Below, one piece after another: positions 32,307 to 42,020 of a stretch of 64,000 nucleotides of DNA (position 1 is its first letter; every line of letters begins with the position of its first letter). The notes under the pieces were generated by a model that saw nothing but the letters and a program-made list of their open reading frames with translations, made no database searches and was not told where the DNA came from. Source of the stretch: Perkinsus olseni (lineage: Eukaryota > Perkinsozoa > Perkinsida); the NCBI GenBank assembly GCA_013115125.1, contig JABANN010000058.1:1-64000 (forward strand), written 5' to 3'. A program made the translations under genes and the position numbers.

Positions 32307-32981
32307 AACCGAAGGTCTACTGTTCTCCAAACTCGGACCGCGGTAACCCCACCACGATCGGGGATGCTCGTCGGCACCCATTAGCTATGACACGACTCAA
32401 ACGCAAGCGCGTGGAGGGGTTCAAGCCGAAGAATGGTATTGTGGAGTCAAGCGGTAAAAATGTGTCTATGGACGGTACCCAGAGGGGAGAGGCTATCAGC
32501 AGCTCACTCTAACCCTTCGGCCGCTGCTGCCCTCTTGTCCTTCCGCGTGAGAGAACCTGACAGCCGACTCTAACGCACTGTGACGTATCGTGATGGAAGA
32601 CTCACCTGATTCGAGATCAGTGAGCTTAGATGACACTCTGCTGCTGCTCTCCTTCATCTCCACGCTTGAAGTCTCTGAGAGGAGCATGCTACATCGGGAG
32701 CCGATGTCCGGTCAAGGAGGCAGTTGACATCGCTCGAAGACCAGGGATGGTCCACATTGTGGACTCCACAACCCGGCCAACCTCCCGCTGACCGTGTGCG
32801 AGTCCTGTTAGCCTACCTGGAACTTCACCACTGTCCGTATGTTGTAGACCCCGCTGGGTGACAGCATACTCCGGGTCATCCTCCCGCACAGCCATCTCAA
32901 CAGTCGTTTCTGGGTTTCTCCTGCTCCGACTGAAGATGCACCTGCGAGGGGCTGCCGACGTCAGAGCCGCACAGGGAAGAC

Positions 32982-34230
32982 CTACTTGAGGAAGGAGAGG
33001 TCGTAGGGGAGGTAACCCCAGCACCACATTATCACCACGATCTGTGTCACGCCCAGTGTCTGAAGGGAGCCATTGCTATGGCGACAGAGGGAGGCCGGTG
33101 CCACTGCGAACTTACGTAGCCCACGACGCTCGGAAGGAAGATAACGTGGTCGTTGACATAGAAGCCAAACATGCTCCACAGCATGTTACCTGGCCAATTG
33201 CAAGATCATCCAACACGAGTTACGAATGGGACGGTACGCTACCTAGGACCATGTTGAGGGATATGGGCAAGGGGATGCTGTCAGCGTTACGGCTGTCCAG
33301 AACAGCACCCAGACGGGCTAGTGGAGAGGCACTGAGGATGATACCCTGCAGGCACATGGCGAAGCCTGAAGGGACCGTCGATTGACGAGACGGACTCGGT
33401 ACCATCGAGCGTACCAACGACCCTAGTGGGTATGATAGATAATATGGTTAGAGTGAGGCATGCAAGACAGGTGGCTAAGAGGGCAGAGTACAGCGGGGGC
33501 GGCACTGGTGACGACACTGCTGCCCCGTCCAAGTCAGGGAGGGATTTCATAGACGACCGCCTGTCGGCACTGCGACCGGACCTGACCATCGTATGAACAT
33601 TCTACTGCCCAAAGCCATTGAAAAACCTACTTCTCCCCAGCCTCCTCAGCATCACCGGCAGTCGATGCCGCCGCGCCGGATATCCATCGTGCCGCTGCCA
33701 TCCACAACGCTTGGGTTGTCAGACCGAAAAGATTGGTGGCCCATATCGGAGGGGAGTTTACCGAGACGCCATAGGAGATGGATATTAGACAGAGGAAGGC
33801 CTGAGACGGAGGACCCTATCCTTGCAGCTACCATCCCGAAACCAGCTACAGTACCTGGCTGAGCAGGAAGGGCATAGGCAAGTTGGACGCGTCTCGAGCC
33901 TTGAACGCTTGAACCACGCTACTGATAGGGGTGATGTACCTGATAGAGGTTCCACGAAGAGCCCCCCTCCAATATTCACCAATTTTACCGCAAAATTTGG
34001 TACTACGCCTCGGGAGGGACTCGCATACTGTTATGCCCTGTTAAACAACCAATATAGTCATTCATACGGCTCTGGAACCCAGAGTCTGGACACTCTCGCG
34101 GAGAATCGATCAATACGGACGAGACAATTGATGTCGACTATCAGACTGATAGTCCAGTCTGCAGTTTTTTCTATAGTCCCGGCGTTACTAAATCCTGGTA
34201 GTATTACCCGACAAAGGAGATAAGGGGGCA
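32982..34230 (-). CDS. SWEET: SWEET-type (MtN3/saliva) sugar transporter, multi-exon
   Basis: Two MtN3 repeats can be read across short introns. Repeat 1: RYITPISSVVQAFKARDASN then LPMPFLLSQ near 33960-33860, then AFLCLISISYGVSVNSPPIW then ATNLFGLTTQ near 33800-33715. Repeat 2: GFAMCLQGIILSASPLARLG then AVLDSRNADSIPLPISLNMV near 33360-33250, then NMLWSMFGFYVNDHVIFLPS then VVGY near 33195-33120. After an intron (gtaagttc...cttcag) it continues TLGVTQIVVIMWCWGYLPYD to the stop at 32982. The 'SPL..(V/M)..(R/K)(D/S)(A/V)..(L/M)P' and 'W..YG...' pattern is diagnostic of SWEETs, which passively move sugars across membranes. The N-terminus (first TM helix) was not resolved; a frame at 34322-34558 (ATLITADWALFIFTEVLL) may or may not belong. 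The family call is secure, the limits approximate. Confidence 0.75.
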
Positions 34231-35717
34231 GAGGACAGACAGAACGGCTAGCAACCTTGCCCGGGCGTGGAATACCAGCAGGACCTGCACAGGGACGCTC
34301 GAGGCAAGTGACGAGAAGTTCCTATAGGAGCACCTCTGTAAAAATGAACAACGCCCAGTCAGCGGTGATGAGGGTGGCCAGGAACATCACAGCAGATACT
34401 GAGGGCCGCCGAAGGACCCAGCTGAGTCTTGTCCGACTTGGGACAAACGAAGACAACATCGTGAAAAATCGAACCTGCGACACGGAGTTGATACCGGTCA
34501 GTGCCTCTACTGGTCTCAAGGCTGGTACGAGAAACTCAACACTAAGTTTGTAGAACACCGGAAGGGATAGTTAGTGTAGTAGTAAGTCATGATCATTTGG
34601 CCTTCTTAAGTGCGTGATAGTGGGCTTCGCTAGAACTCAGCAAAAGCCGCGACCTCTTGAGTCGTCGGTCAATGAGAGTCGACTGAGTTCGCATCTGAAG
34701 GACGGCAACCTCTTGAACGGTATAACTATGAGATTCTCAGTGCAGAGCTAGCAACGCCTGTTGCTATGTAAGCGGCCGAGCAGTTGCCACCAATAAGATT
34801 ACGATCCCTCGCCCGAGACCGGATCGGTGGTGCACTCAGACTCTGAGTCTCAGAGCATAATACGCGCTGTGCCTTCGCAAGGAAGGCGTTTGAAGTAGCG
34901 GCATGACCAACCAGCCATTTCGCTGGGGACCGGCAGTAGTCCATTTCGACGATCCCATCTTGTAACACTAAGTGGAGTCCTTCGCACGGGAAAAGTCCGC
35001 CCGATCATTTGCGACACTCGCAAGAATCCAACCCACGGAGAGCCTCCTTTACCACGTGAAGTTGCCGCTCCCTAGCTGCCTTATTGGCATCCCTCTGTAC
35101 GAATCGCAAATGGCCGTGGCTCGGCCGGCCGTGTCGCTTGAACCACTCCTTCAGAGTATCTACCGCACCACCACCGCATACCCTACGATAGACACCAGCT
35201 CGTAGACGGGTCTGCCCACCCATGGGAAGGAAGCCCTCCTCTCCAAGAACTAGTGATGGATCCTCGTAGTAGTCCGAGTTGGGCAGCTCCCGCCTCCTAT
35301 GCGAGTCTGTTAGGCATCTACTCAAAGGCCGGAGGACCTGCATAGCACTTCACGTATACGAGGTAGGGATGCTCCTCACGAAAGGCGAGATTGAGCTCCG
35401 TTCCGCTCCGTCGGACTGAGCGGTGAACCAAGCACTAAGAGTACCCGGAGGGTTGGGGACCCAAACTGAAGCAGGCCACGGTGAGTTGAATAATAAGAAC
35501 GCGCAGGTGGTTTCTCATTCAACGACCAATTACTACCGTATGGCACGTATCTATCCACGGTCGGAGTCGATACAGATTTGGCTGGGCCCGTGGGAAGGTG
35601 GAATAATCGCAGCTCAGGCATGGTGAATGGGATTTTGAAGGGGGCTGACGACAGATCCTCGGCCGTTTAGACTGCGTTACGGACTCAGCACAGAGGTGAA
35701 GGTGAGAAACTAAACAT
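34231..35717. other. Stretch with possible unplaced exons
   Basis: The minus-strand frame 35005-35343 looks coding (LPNSDYYEDPSLVLGEEGF; VDTLKEWFKRHGRPSHGHLR; KAARERQLHVVKEALRGLDS), but I do not recognise it and could not find its partners. The minus frames at 34322-34558 (hydrophobic, IFTEVLL end) and 34726-34968 are further candidates. Nothing else noted. Confidence 0.3.
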
Positions 35718-36765
35718 TCACTCGGTGAGGGGTATCTTAGGCTGGACACGCCTGAGCTCCCCTTGGTTGATGTTATCAACCGCAGTCCTGTGCTGATTGG
35801 GTGGGAATCCCACCAAAGCTGTCTGGAGGATCTGCAGCACATCTCCGTGCGTGACCAGCACAAGGGTCTTGCAACCACTCTGAGACACGAAATAAGGATG
35901 CAAAACAACGTTTCGTCAGAAGTGATGGAGACGCACACGCTGCAGCCATCTAGGAGGAACTGGCGCGCCAAGTACAGCAAGGCAACAGAACGAAGAGAAT
36001 GCTGAAGGGGAAGCCAGTGACAAGTCTCACTGAAGGGCGCCGATTAACAAATCCTTCCGAGACACTGTCAAAGAGTTAACGAACAAGCGAGGGATGGCCG
36101 CTAGCGTAACCGGTACGGCGTGCAACCCTAGCACCGAGAGATTGCTCTCACAGTAATCACTAGCCCGTCCTCCGAGCCCAAGACGGAAATAATCACCACG
36201 TCAAGTTCCGTGTAGCAAACCGAGGAACTACGACCAAGTGATCTCGTTCCCGTGTAATACCTTCATCTGGTCCTTCACCACAGCCACGCTCCTAGCCGCC
36301 ACGCTGTCGGCTGATTCTGCCCCATAGTCCTCGAGGCTCTCGTTCTGAGCATCCCTCTCCCACACTTTCGCATAGGACCCGTCAGAGGTCATGTCGATCG
36401 ACCCAAAGTATCTTTCTCGCAGCCGAGTGTCGAATTGGATCCGATCCACAGGGAACCCCACTTCTGAAGCAAACAACTCCGCCGTTTGTCTGGTCCGTAG
36501 GAAATCCGATGACACTATTTCCATCTGAAAAACAGATTATGCAGGATAGTGGTCGATCGGACGCCCATACGTTCGGAGTAGCGTCCCCGTACTCGCGGAG
36601 AAAGCCTCTAGCGGAGGCCATCACTTGCTCCCGGCCAGCATCAGTAAGGCCATAGGAGCTGCAGCCCACTTCGGGATTGCTGACGATCAAGTTGGCTACA
36701 TTGGCTTCTGATTGGCCGTGGCGGATGAGGAATATCGAGGATGTTGGTGAGGTTGTCTTGGGCAT
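35718..36765 (-). CDS. Histidine phosphatase superfamily protein (phosphoglycerate-mutase-like)
   Basis: The phosphohistidine nucleophile motif is FLIRHGQSEAN near residue 15. The second Arg lies in SSDFLRTRQTAELFA. The acid residue and family motif are in RLRERYFGSID, and the distal His in TLVLVTHGDVLQILQTALVG. Exon 1 runs from the methionine at 36765 (MPKTTSPTSSIFLIRHG). An upstream in-frame methionine is less likely because the preceding stretch is unlike the family. A 46-nt intron (36570-36525, gtatgg...tttcag) joins GDATPN to MEIVSSDF. At least one more intron lies between about 36240 and 35905. The last exon ends INQGELRRVQPKIPLTE. The catalytic set is complete. ERYFG is typical of small phosphatases such as TIGAR-like or bacterial broad-range phosphatases, so a phosphatase rather than a mutase is more likely. 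The substrate is unknown. Confidence 0.85.
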
Positions 36766-36989
36766 TGAAAACACTATCTGAGTGGGTCTCCATAAATTGT
36801 GAGTGATGGCCGCTGTTACGGTCACGAAAGTGCGCCGTGCGCATGAATGAGAACGAACGCCTTCGGCCACGATGGTCCATCAAGAATGATGGGAGTAGGG
36901 ATCGAGCTACTGAAGGGCTAATAGTCTAAGCCTCAGTCTATCCACACCAGCAGCTTCCAGCTGTTACGAAGAGACGGATCTCGTTCCGA

Positions 36990-37032
36990 GCCACAGAGGA
37001 AGGTCCCCGGTTCGATCCCGGCACCCTGCATT
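36990..37032 (+). tRNA. tRNA-like 3' part (T-arm and oligo-T), probably incomplete
   Basis: GGTCCCCGGTTCGATCCCGG has the form of a T-arm and B box, followed by CACCCTGCA and TTTTT, like a pol III terminator. I cannot find a matching 5' acceptor strand (GCAGGGT) or convincing D and anticodon arms in the 75 bases before it. It may therefore be a tRNA pseudogene or tRNA-derived repeat. The minus-strand frame CRDRTGDLPLWLGTRS across it is the usual artefact of translating a tRNA backwards. Confidence 0.35.
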
Positions 37033-37042
37033 TTTCTTTGCA

Positions 37043-37294
37043 GTGCATCCGGACATAAAACCATTACCACATGATCCAACCCCATGCCCAATGACATCAC
37101 CAGCTAGCCCCCTCCCATCCGAGTCCCTCACCTGGGAGGAGCGCATCAATACCGCTGTCTATAAGTTCGACCGTAAACTGCATCATGTGGTCAAGGAAGG
37201 GCTCAGTGGAGAGAACACTTTCTACGCCATTGGGGGAGCAGGGCTGACCTTACTGGCTGCTACGGCTATTGGTGCCTTTACCTTCAGAAGGTGA
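37043..37294 (+). CDS. Small single-TM protein, unknown
   Basis: An 83-codon frame; an internal start at 37091 (MTSPASPLP) gives about 67 residues. WEERINTAVYKFDRKLHHVV looks like a soluble amphipathic segment. It is followed by one hydrophobic helix (FYAIGGAGLTLLAATAIGAF) and a basic end (TFRR), with a gtgag donor directly after. It may be the first exon of a longer gene. No family recognised. Confidence 0.4.
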   Translation: MHPDIKPLPHDPTPCPMTSPASPLPSESLTWEERINTAVYKFDRKLHHVVKEGLSGENTFYAIGGAGLTLLAATAIGAFTFRR

Positions 37295-38258
37295 GACAGA
37301 TGTAGGGGTTAAGCCCTGCGGGTCCTACTAGTGTTCCTTTCCGGTGGAACTCTCTCCATCGTACCTGCCATTAAATTATGAAATGAAAATTTGTCAGTGA
37401 AATTCAGGCCCTACAGAATCTTCAGGATAATGACGATGCTTCTGACTCTGTTAGGAAAGCGAAGGAATTTGCATGGATGAATCCCGCGGTGTTCGCTCGG
37501 CAAGAGGCTCCTTCCCAAGCGTAAGTGGACGGTTGTTGGTTGAGAGGCGACGCCCCAGGAAGATAGTGGCTCGTCAGGTCCGATTTTCACAAGCCTCAGC
37601 ACTTCATACCATTGGCATCTGCAGTCCTCACCCCTCGCGAGACGGTTAAGCTTTTCGTTCTGCCCTTCATCGTTGTCAGCGGGGGCATCGGGGTCGGATG
37701 GAAGGTACTACACTTACAGGGGGCGGTTCTGTTCCAAGTCGGGGGAACTCGTCGTGAATTGCGATGGCTGCACGGGAACCGCGAAGGGCTCCTCTAACGC
37801 TTTTGTGCTGACGGAGGGTTTTGCATCATGGCACGATTGTTTTGCCCATTATCACCGATACCAATAAGCGTGCTTGGTCGTACTCATCATAAAATGTCAG
37901 TGGGGAGGATTAGGATGTGTCACTCGCGAGAGCACAGAAGTTTCATGCTGATGATCCAGTACGGGTTCTCCTCACTCCGCGCGTACGGAGTTTTTGAAAA
38001 TCTCTTGCGCTCGTGGAGCCCCATGCTCGGCCAGGTAACTCAAGCATGTACAGGCATGCAGCATCCATCGGATCTGGTTGCTACGCTCAAGTGGGTGCAG
38101 GGCGCCGGACCGGTGCCCGAATGGCGCAGAGGACGACAGGCTCCACCGTTGGAGTGAAATATTGGTTTTATGAGTGTTTCTTGCCTAGACCAGTTGGATG
38201 GGTTATCCTAATGCCGGCGGATGGACGCGTTGCGGCTTTTCAGTGTTTTCTATCCGCT

Positions 38259-39946
38259 ATGGCTGATACGGAAGAATCGTTGAGGGCAACAGAGTCGGAG
38301 CTCTTCCCTAGGCCTAGCCCGGAGCTGCCCAGTCCAACGGTATTCCGCGCGGAGTATTTGATACCAAACCGACCAGGCTGTTTTGCAGTCTCCAACGAGG
38401 TTATGGGGTTGTCAGAGGAGTTTGCTGAGGACCCTGTTGGGTGGATGATGGCTCACTTTGGTGATCGGAAAATCCCTATCTCGCGGAAGGTGCTGGATGA
38501 ACAGGAGTGCAAGGAAGGTACTAGGTCGCGAGATATTTCGCCCCGAAATTTTAGCCGTGAGATTTCACTGTAATGCACAACCTTTGGGTGGAGGCTTGGA
38601 TTGATTAGACGACTATGGACGGCTTGAGAGAATGTGGGGTGAGTCACTGAGAAGAGACTCCTTCGAGGCGCAATGCTATCGTAGCGAGGGAATGTCATCA
38701 TCGGGGAGAGGTTGCCTGGTGGATAAAGCTTATTGCGACCGTGTATTGCGACCGTGTGCTTATTGCGACAGCTGTATTGCGAGTGAAACCGTACGCATGA
38801 GCGGGAATACCCGGTTATGTGGTGATTTAGTGTGTGGCGTGGTGTTGGATGCGTGTCCTGGTGTGACGCGAGAGTCACATTGACGGTGTAGTGCTACTAC
38901 CTGTGTAAGAGTTCGAATAGTGTCGGGCTCGAAGCGACGAGGAGTCATATATGATGATCTGTGGGATTCGAACCTGCGCATGGTTTCGTAGATACTTTGA
39001 AGCATTGGTATGAGATTCTCCGTCATCATGAGTGGTATCTGAAAGATTGGATTTTTCAGTCCGAATGCGAGGGCCTGGGGATCGAACCTCCGTACAAGTG
39101 TCCTGAGCAGTTTGCTGATGATTGGCTGAACCCCTACTGGCATTCGATCCAGCCCAAGGGCGGCAAGGATTATCGGTTCATGTACTGGGGGTCCAAGGGG
39201 AGCACCACGCCGAATCACTTCGATGTTATGATGAGTCACAGCTGGACCTACAACGTCACCGGTAGGAAGTTGTGGTATTTTGGGGCGCGCGAGAATGACA
39301 AGCAGCTGAGTATTGAGTTTGAGCAGGGTCCTGGGGAGGTAGTCTTCGTACCGAGTGGATGGGCGCACAGTGTTGTGAACTTGGATGACGATACTATATC
39401 GGTCAATCATAATTGGTTCTGTGGACCGAATGTTCGGAGAGTTTATGCCGCCTTCGAGACCGACGTTGCGGAGGTGCTGAGAAATTTGGACGGTTTTGGA
39501 GTCAAGCGAGAGCCAGACATTCAGTGGTATGATGAGCATGTACAGCTTATATTGAAGGGAAATGACAGTATGGATATGGCTATGCTGGCTGATTGTATAT
39601 TGATGGGCGTTGAGAAATTGCAAGATGAGCAAGATTTTGGAGATGGTTGGGTGGAGTATTCCTTGGCTCAGGTGAGTGATGTTTCGCTTGCGTCATGAAG
39701 AGCGGAATGACCCTTCGTGCATATCCGTCTTTGTGGTGCAAATAATCGACGAACTCAGAAAATTGTGCTCGGATGGCTTGCGGGAGGAAGCAGTTTTCCC
39801 TCCTTCTTCAGGCCACATCGGTGCTGGAGGACATTCTGTCGAAAAACCGATCGGTGTTGAAGAAAGCGGTGGTCGGCAAAATCGAAGGTTTGACGTCTAC
39901 GGACGGATCTTGTACACCTCGAAGTTCCTCTACTAAACCTTCTGAA
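38259..39946 (+). CDS. JMJD4: JMJD4-like JmjC hydroxylase
   Basis: A JmjC-domain Fe(II)/2-oxoglutarate dioxygenase. The N-terminal exon from 38259 (MADTEESLRATESELF) contains the JMJD4-like YLIPNRPGCFAVSN and MMAHFGDRKIPISRKV. The catalytic exon from about 38990 reads LKDWIFQSECEG, FADDWLNPYWHSI, DYRFMYWGSKGSTTPNHFDV and TYNVTGRKLWYFGARE. The metal ligands are HxD (NHFDV) and the distal His (FVPSGWAHSVVNLDDD), followed by NHNWFCGPN. JMJD4 in animals hydroxylates a lysine of release factor eRF1. The C-terminal exon is joined by an intron beginning at 39672 (gtgagtg) and reads FSLLLQATSVLEDILSKNRS to a stop at 39944-39946. The intron between about 38517 and 38990 is unusually long and contains a small tandem repeat. 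Confidence 0.85.
38725..38785. repeat. Short tandem repeat in the JMJD4 intron
   Basis: The words 'tattgcgaccgtg' and 'tattgcgac/tattgcgag' repeat four times in about 60 bases. They lie inside the long presumed intron of the JmjC gene. Confidence 0.5.
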
Positions 39947-40031
39947 TGATGCACTCGACTCGGGCGGTGTTGAGGGAATGGAGTGGTACTCACCTGCAGT
40001 TTGTTGTTGTTGTTTCCTTCTTCCGCATAGC

Positions 40032-40337
40032 ATGTCCCCGCCTTGTGTGCAGCTGTCCCCCTGCACATTCGTCGTCCTTGGATTGTGCTATGGTGTGGTA
40101 CTAGTAGGTATCATATGCTCACTAATAGCGGTGTATATAAAAGAAGCAGCGCCTGTCTGGGTCATCGTTCTCATTTCCGTGGGGGTTGCGTGGCTGGCCC
40201 TTGGAGTTGCATTCAAGTTCGTCTTCTCTATGCGAGACCCGCAGTGTCGGCGACTCCAAAGCGTGGTGGTGAAGAATAGCCCTTCCAGCGCTCAACGCGA
40301 TCTGACCAACAGCAGTGTAGGCGACAGCGTTGGATGA
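40032..40337 (+). CDS. Small two-TM protein A
   Basis: About 101 residues from the methionine at 40032 (MSPPCVQLSPCTFVVLGLCY). An upstream in-frame methionine at 39978 would add a Cys-rich piece. Two hydrophobic helices (FVVLGLCYGVVLVGIICSLI and VWVIVLISVGVAWLALGVAF) are separated by a short loop, followed by a hydrophilic tail of about 35 residues. Its architecture matches the next gene, although sequence similarity is weak. I recognise no family. Confidence 0.5.
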   Translation: MSPPCVQLSPCTFVVLGLCYGVVLVGIICSLIAVYIKEAAPVWVIVLISVGVAWLALGVAFKFVFSMRDPQCRRLQSVVVKNSPSSAQRDLTNSSVGDSVG

Positions 40338-40936
40338 GCCATCCAGGGTTACATGTATTTTTTGAATCTCACTGATCTATTATAACGGCATCATGTGTCG
40401 TTCGCTCTCAACTAGTGTATAATCGACCGTTTGTTTTCTTGTGATATATAGGGCGTTTAGCGTTTGGGCTTGGAGGCACGGGTAAGATGCTGTAGATGTT
40501 TTTGTGCGAGTTATGGTAGGAGTATGTTCGGTCCTCGACCAACGAGCTCGTTCCGTTTCGTCAGCGCTGTCTGACTTCGTTTGGAGTGCGAGGAGTTCTC
40601 GCTCCCTCTAGCTCGAGGTATCTTCTCTCCTGTAGTGTCTCGGGGCATTATTATTGCCATTATTGTGTACCTTATAATGGGCATTATTGTGTACCTTATA
40701 ATGGGCATTATTGTGTAATGGGGCTTCGTCCTTGCATTTGCACGCATTAGCGAGAACTGATGGTGTCTGTCTGTAGGTCATTTCCGTGATAACTTCTCGC
40801 ATATCAGCGGAGTTGTTATTGGATCAACCTAACAACGCCGCTTGTCTCGGTCGATGGGCGTCTTGTTTCATTAGTATTTCGGCTTGTCCTTATTTCTAGG
40901 TTGTTTAATACGTACTTTTATCAACACTCAACGGCC
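40338..40936. other. Intergenic with a 24-bp tandem repeat
   Basis: No gene. The tandem repeat is listed separately. The remainder is moderately AT-rich and is probably the 3' untranslated region of protein A plus the promoter of protein B. Confidence 0.4.
40658..40721. repeat. 24-bp tandem repeat, about 2.7 copies
   Basis: The unit CATTATTGTGTACCTTATAA plus TGGG repeats exactly at 40658-40681 and 40682-40705, with a partial third copy to 40721. Confidence 0.85.
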
Positions 40937-41230
40937 ATGGACCGACTTCACATCTCCTTCGCCAAGGCAGTTGCACTCCTCGTTCTCTGGCTGATCGTCA
41001 TTGTTACGCTCGGTGTGGTTGCGTTGGTATGTGCCTTCATCTACCACCTCAGTGGGATCGTTGTTGGCAGCCTCATCATCGTCGGCGGCCTGATTGCTGT
41101 GCTAGGCTTGGTTGCTCGTCGGTGGATTGTGGTCGAGCGTGACATCAAGATCTCTGAGTACTACGGTAAGGAAGACGAGGACGATGACGTCAAGCCGCGT
41201 CCTGCTGAGAGTATAGTCACTGCCGTGTGA
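40937..41230 (+). CDS. Small two-TM protein B
   Basis: 97 residues from the methionine at 40937 (MDRLHISFAKAVALLVLWLI). An in-frame upstream methionine (40901) is less likely. Two long hydrophobic helices (VALLVLWLIVIVTLGVVALV and VVGSLIIVGGLIAVLGLVA) are followed by a charged tail with an acidic cluster (YYGKEDEDDDVKPRP). This is the same layout as the gene at 40032, which suggests an old tandem duplicate. Function unknown; the tail is presumably cytosolic. Confidence 0.55.
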   Translation: MDRLHISFAKAVALLVLWLIVIVTLGVVALVCAFIYHLSGIVVGSLIIVGGLIAVLGLVARRWIVVERDIKISEYYGKEDEDDDVKPRPAESIVTAV

Positions 41231-41496
41231 GCTTACTATGCATCTAGCACCTTTGTGAGTACTGTATGATAACTAGGGCATCCAGTGAAAGTTAGCTTAG
41301 TCTCCGTTGTATTGTACTCTGCTGTTGTCTTTGCGTGCTGCTCACAACAGCAATGACATTGTCACCGCTTTCGCGCATCCTAGCTAGTTACTGCCACGGC
41401 CCTCCTGTCTACCTGGTCTCGTTTTCATTCATCACTACGACATATCCGCTCGTAGATGACGTACTCGATTCAATTCCGTGTTGAATTCTGTTGGTA

Positions 41497-41523
41497 TTGG
41501 TGAGCACCGGCGGTGCTCACCAA
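41497..41523. repeat. Perfect hairpin, 12-bp stem, 3-nt loop
   Basis: TTGGTGAGCACC, loop GGC, then GGTGCTCACCAA. Confidence 0.85.
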
Positions 41524-41571
41524 CAGTTCCTGACTAAGTTGGGTATAGACCCAAGAGGTATAGTTTGGCAA

Positions 41572-41600
41572 CGTCACAGCGGTGCTGCACCGCTGTGACG
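41572..41600. repeat. Perfect hairpin, 13-bp stem, 3-nt loop
   Basis: CGTCACAGCGGTG, loop CTG, then CACCGCTGTGACG. Same style as the hairpin 48 bases upstream. Confidence 0.85.
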
Positions 41601-42020
41601 GTGTTGTGTTTCTTGTTCATGGCGAGATAGTTCAGTAGGTCCGTGTCCGTTGCCCCCAGTCGTCGTAGAGCTCACTGTACGTGCTAACCATCCTGAAGGT
41701 CTGCGTCTAAAGTTTTCGGTGTAATTGTTATTCTGGCTATGCTACAACCCCTGTACCAACGTTCTGGCCAGTTGTTAATACTTTCTTCTCCTATTGCCCT
41801 ACTGCCCCTGTCAGTTGTATTGTAGAGCCGCCCAAGCAGGGGCTGTGCTGGGCTCTTCTGTTCGCTACTCTAGTCCGCTGTACTTCTGTAGTCGTCGTAA
41901 ATCAGACATACTGCATCGCGCTCGCGAGCATTGGTTACATTCTGACGACCAGTACCGTGTTGTTGTGTTCCCCAGTGCGCTCGGTGGACGTTCGTGACTG
42001 CCGTCAGTTGCTTTGATATC

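Larger units (their letters stand above)
36766..38258. other. Intergenic with a tRNA-like end and a possible small gene
   Basis: See the separate entries for the tRNA-like sequence near 36990-37032 and the small ORF at 37043-37294. Downstream, 37383-37520 reads as protein in one frame (LQNLQDNDDASDSVRKAKEF; AWMNPAVFARQEAPSQA followed by gtaagt), and 37612-37700 has a hydrophobic stretch (KLFVLPFIVVSGGIGVGW). They could be exons of one small membrane protein, but I could not connect them in frame. Confidence 0.3.
41231..42020. other. Intergenic with two perfect hairpins
   Basis: No gene recognised. Two perfect short-loop hairpins occur 48 bases apart and are listed separately. The last part is the promoter and leader of the PPP1R11-like gene. 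Confidence 0.4.

Noticed and set aside
34322-34558. Hydrophobic minus-strand frame considered as a DMT/RarD-type transporter
   Set aside because: Only one short similarity (ATLITADWALFIF); the neighbouring exons belong to a SWEET transporter, so it was left unassigned.
36964-37149. Minus-strand protein with CRDRTGDLPLWLGTRS
   Set aside because: This is the common artefact of reverse translation of a tRNA T-arm and acceptor end.
38760-39632. 290-codon minus-strand open frame
   Set aside because: It is antisense to the JmjC exon, which carries the catalytic HxD and His motifs on the plus strand.
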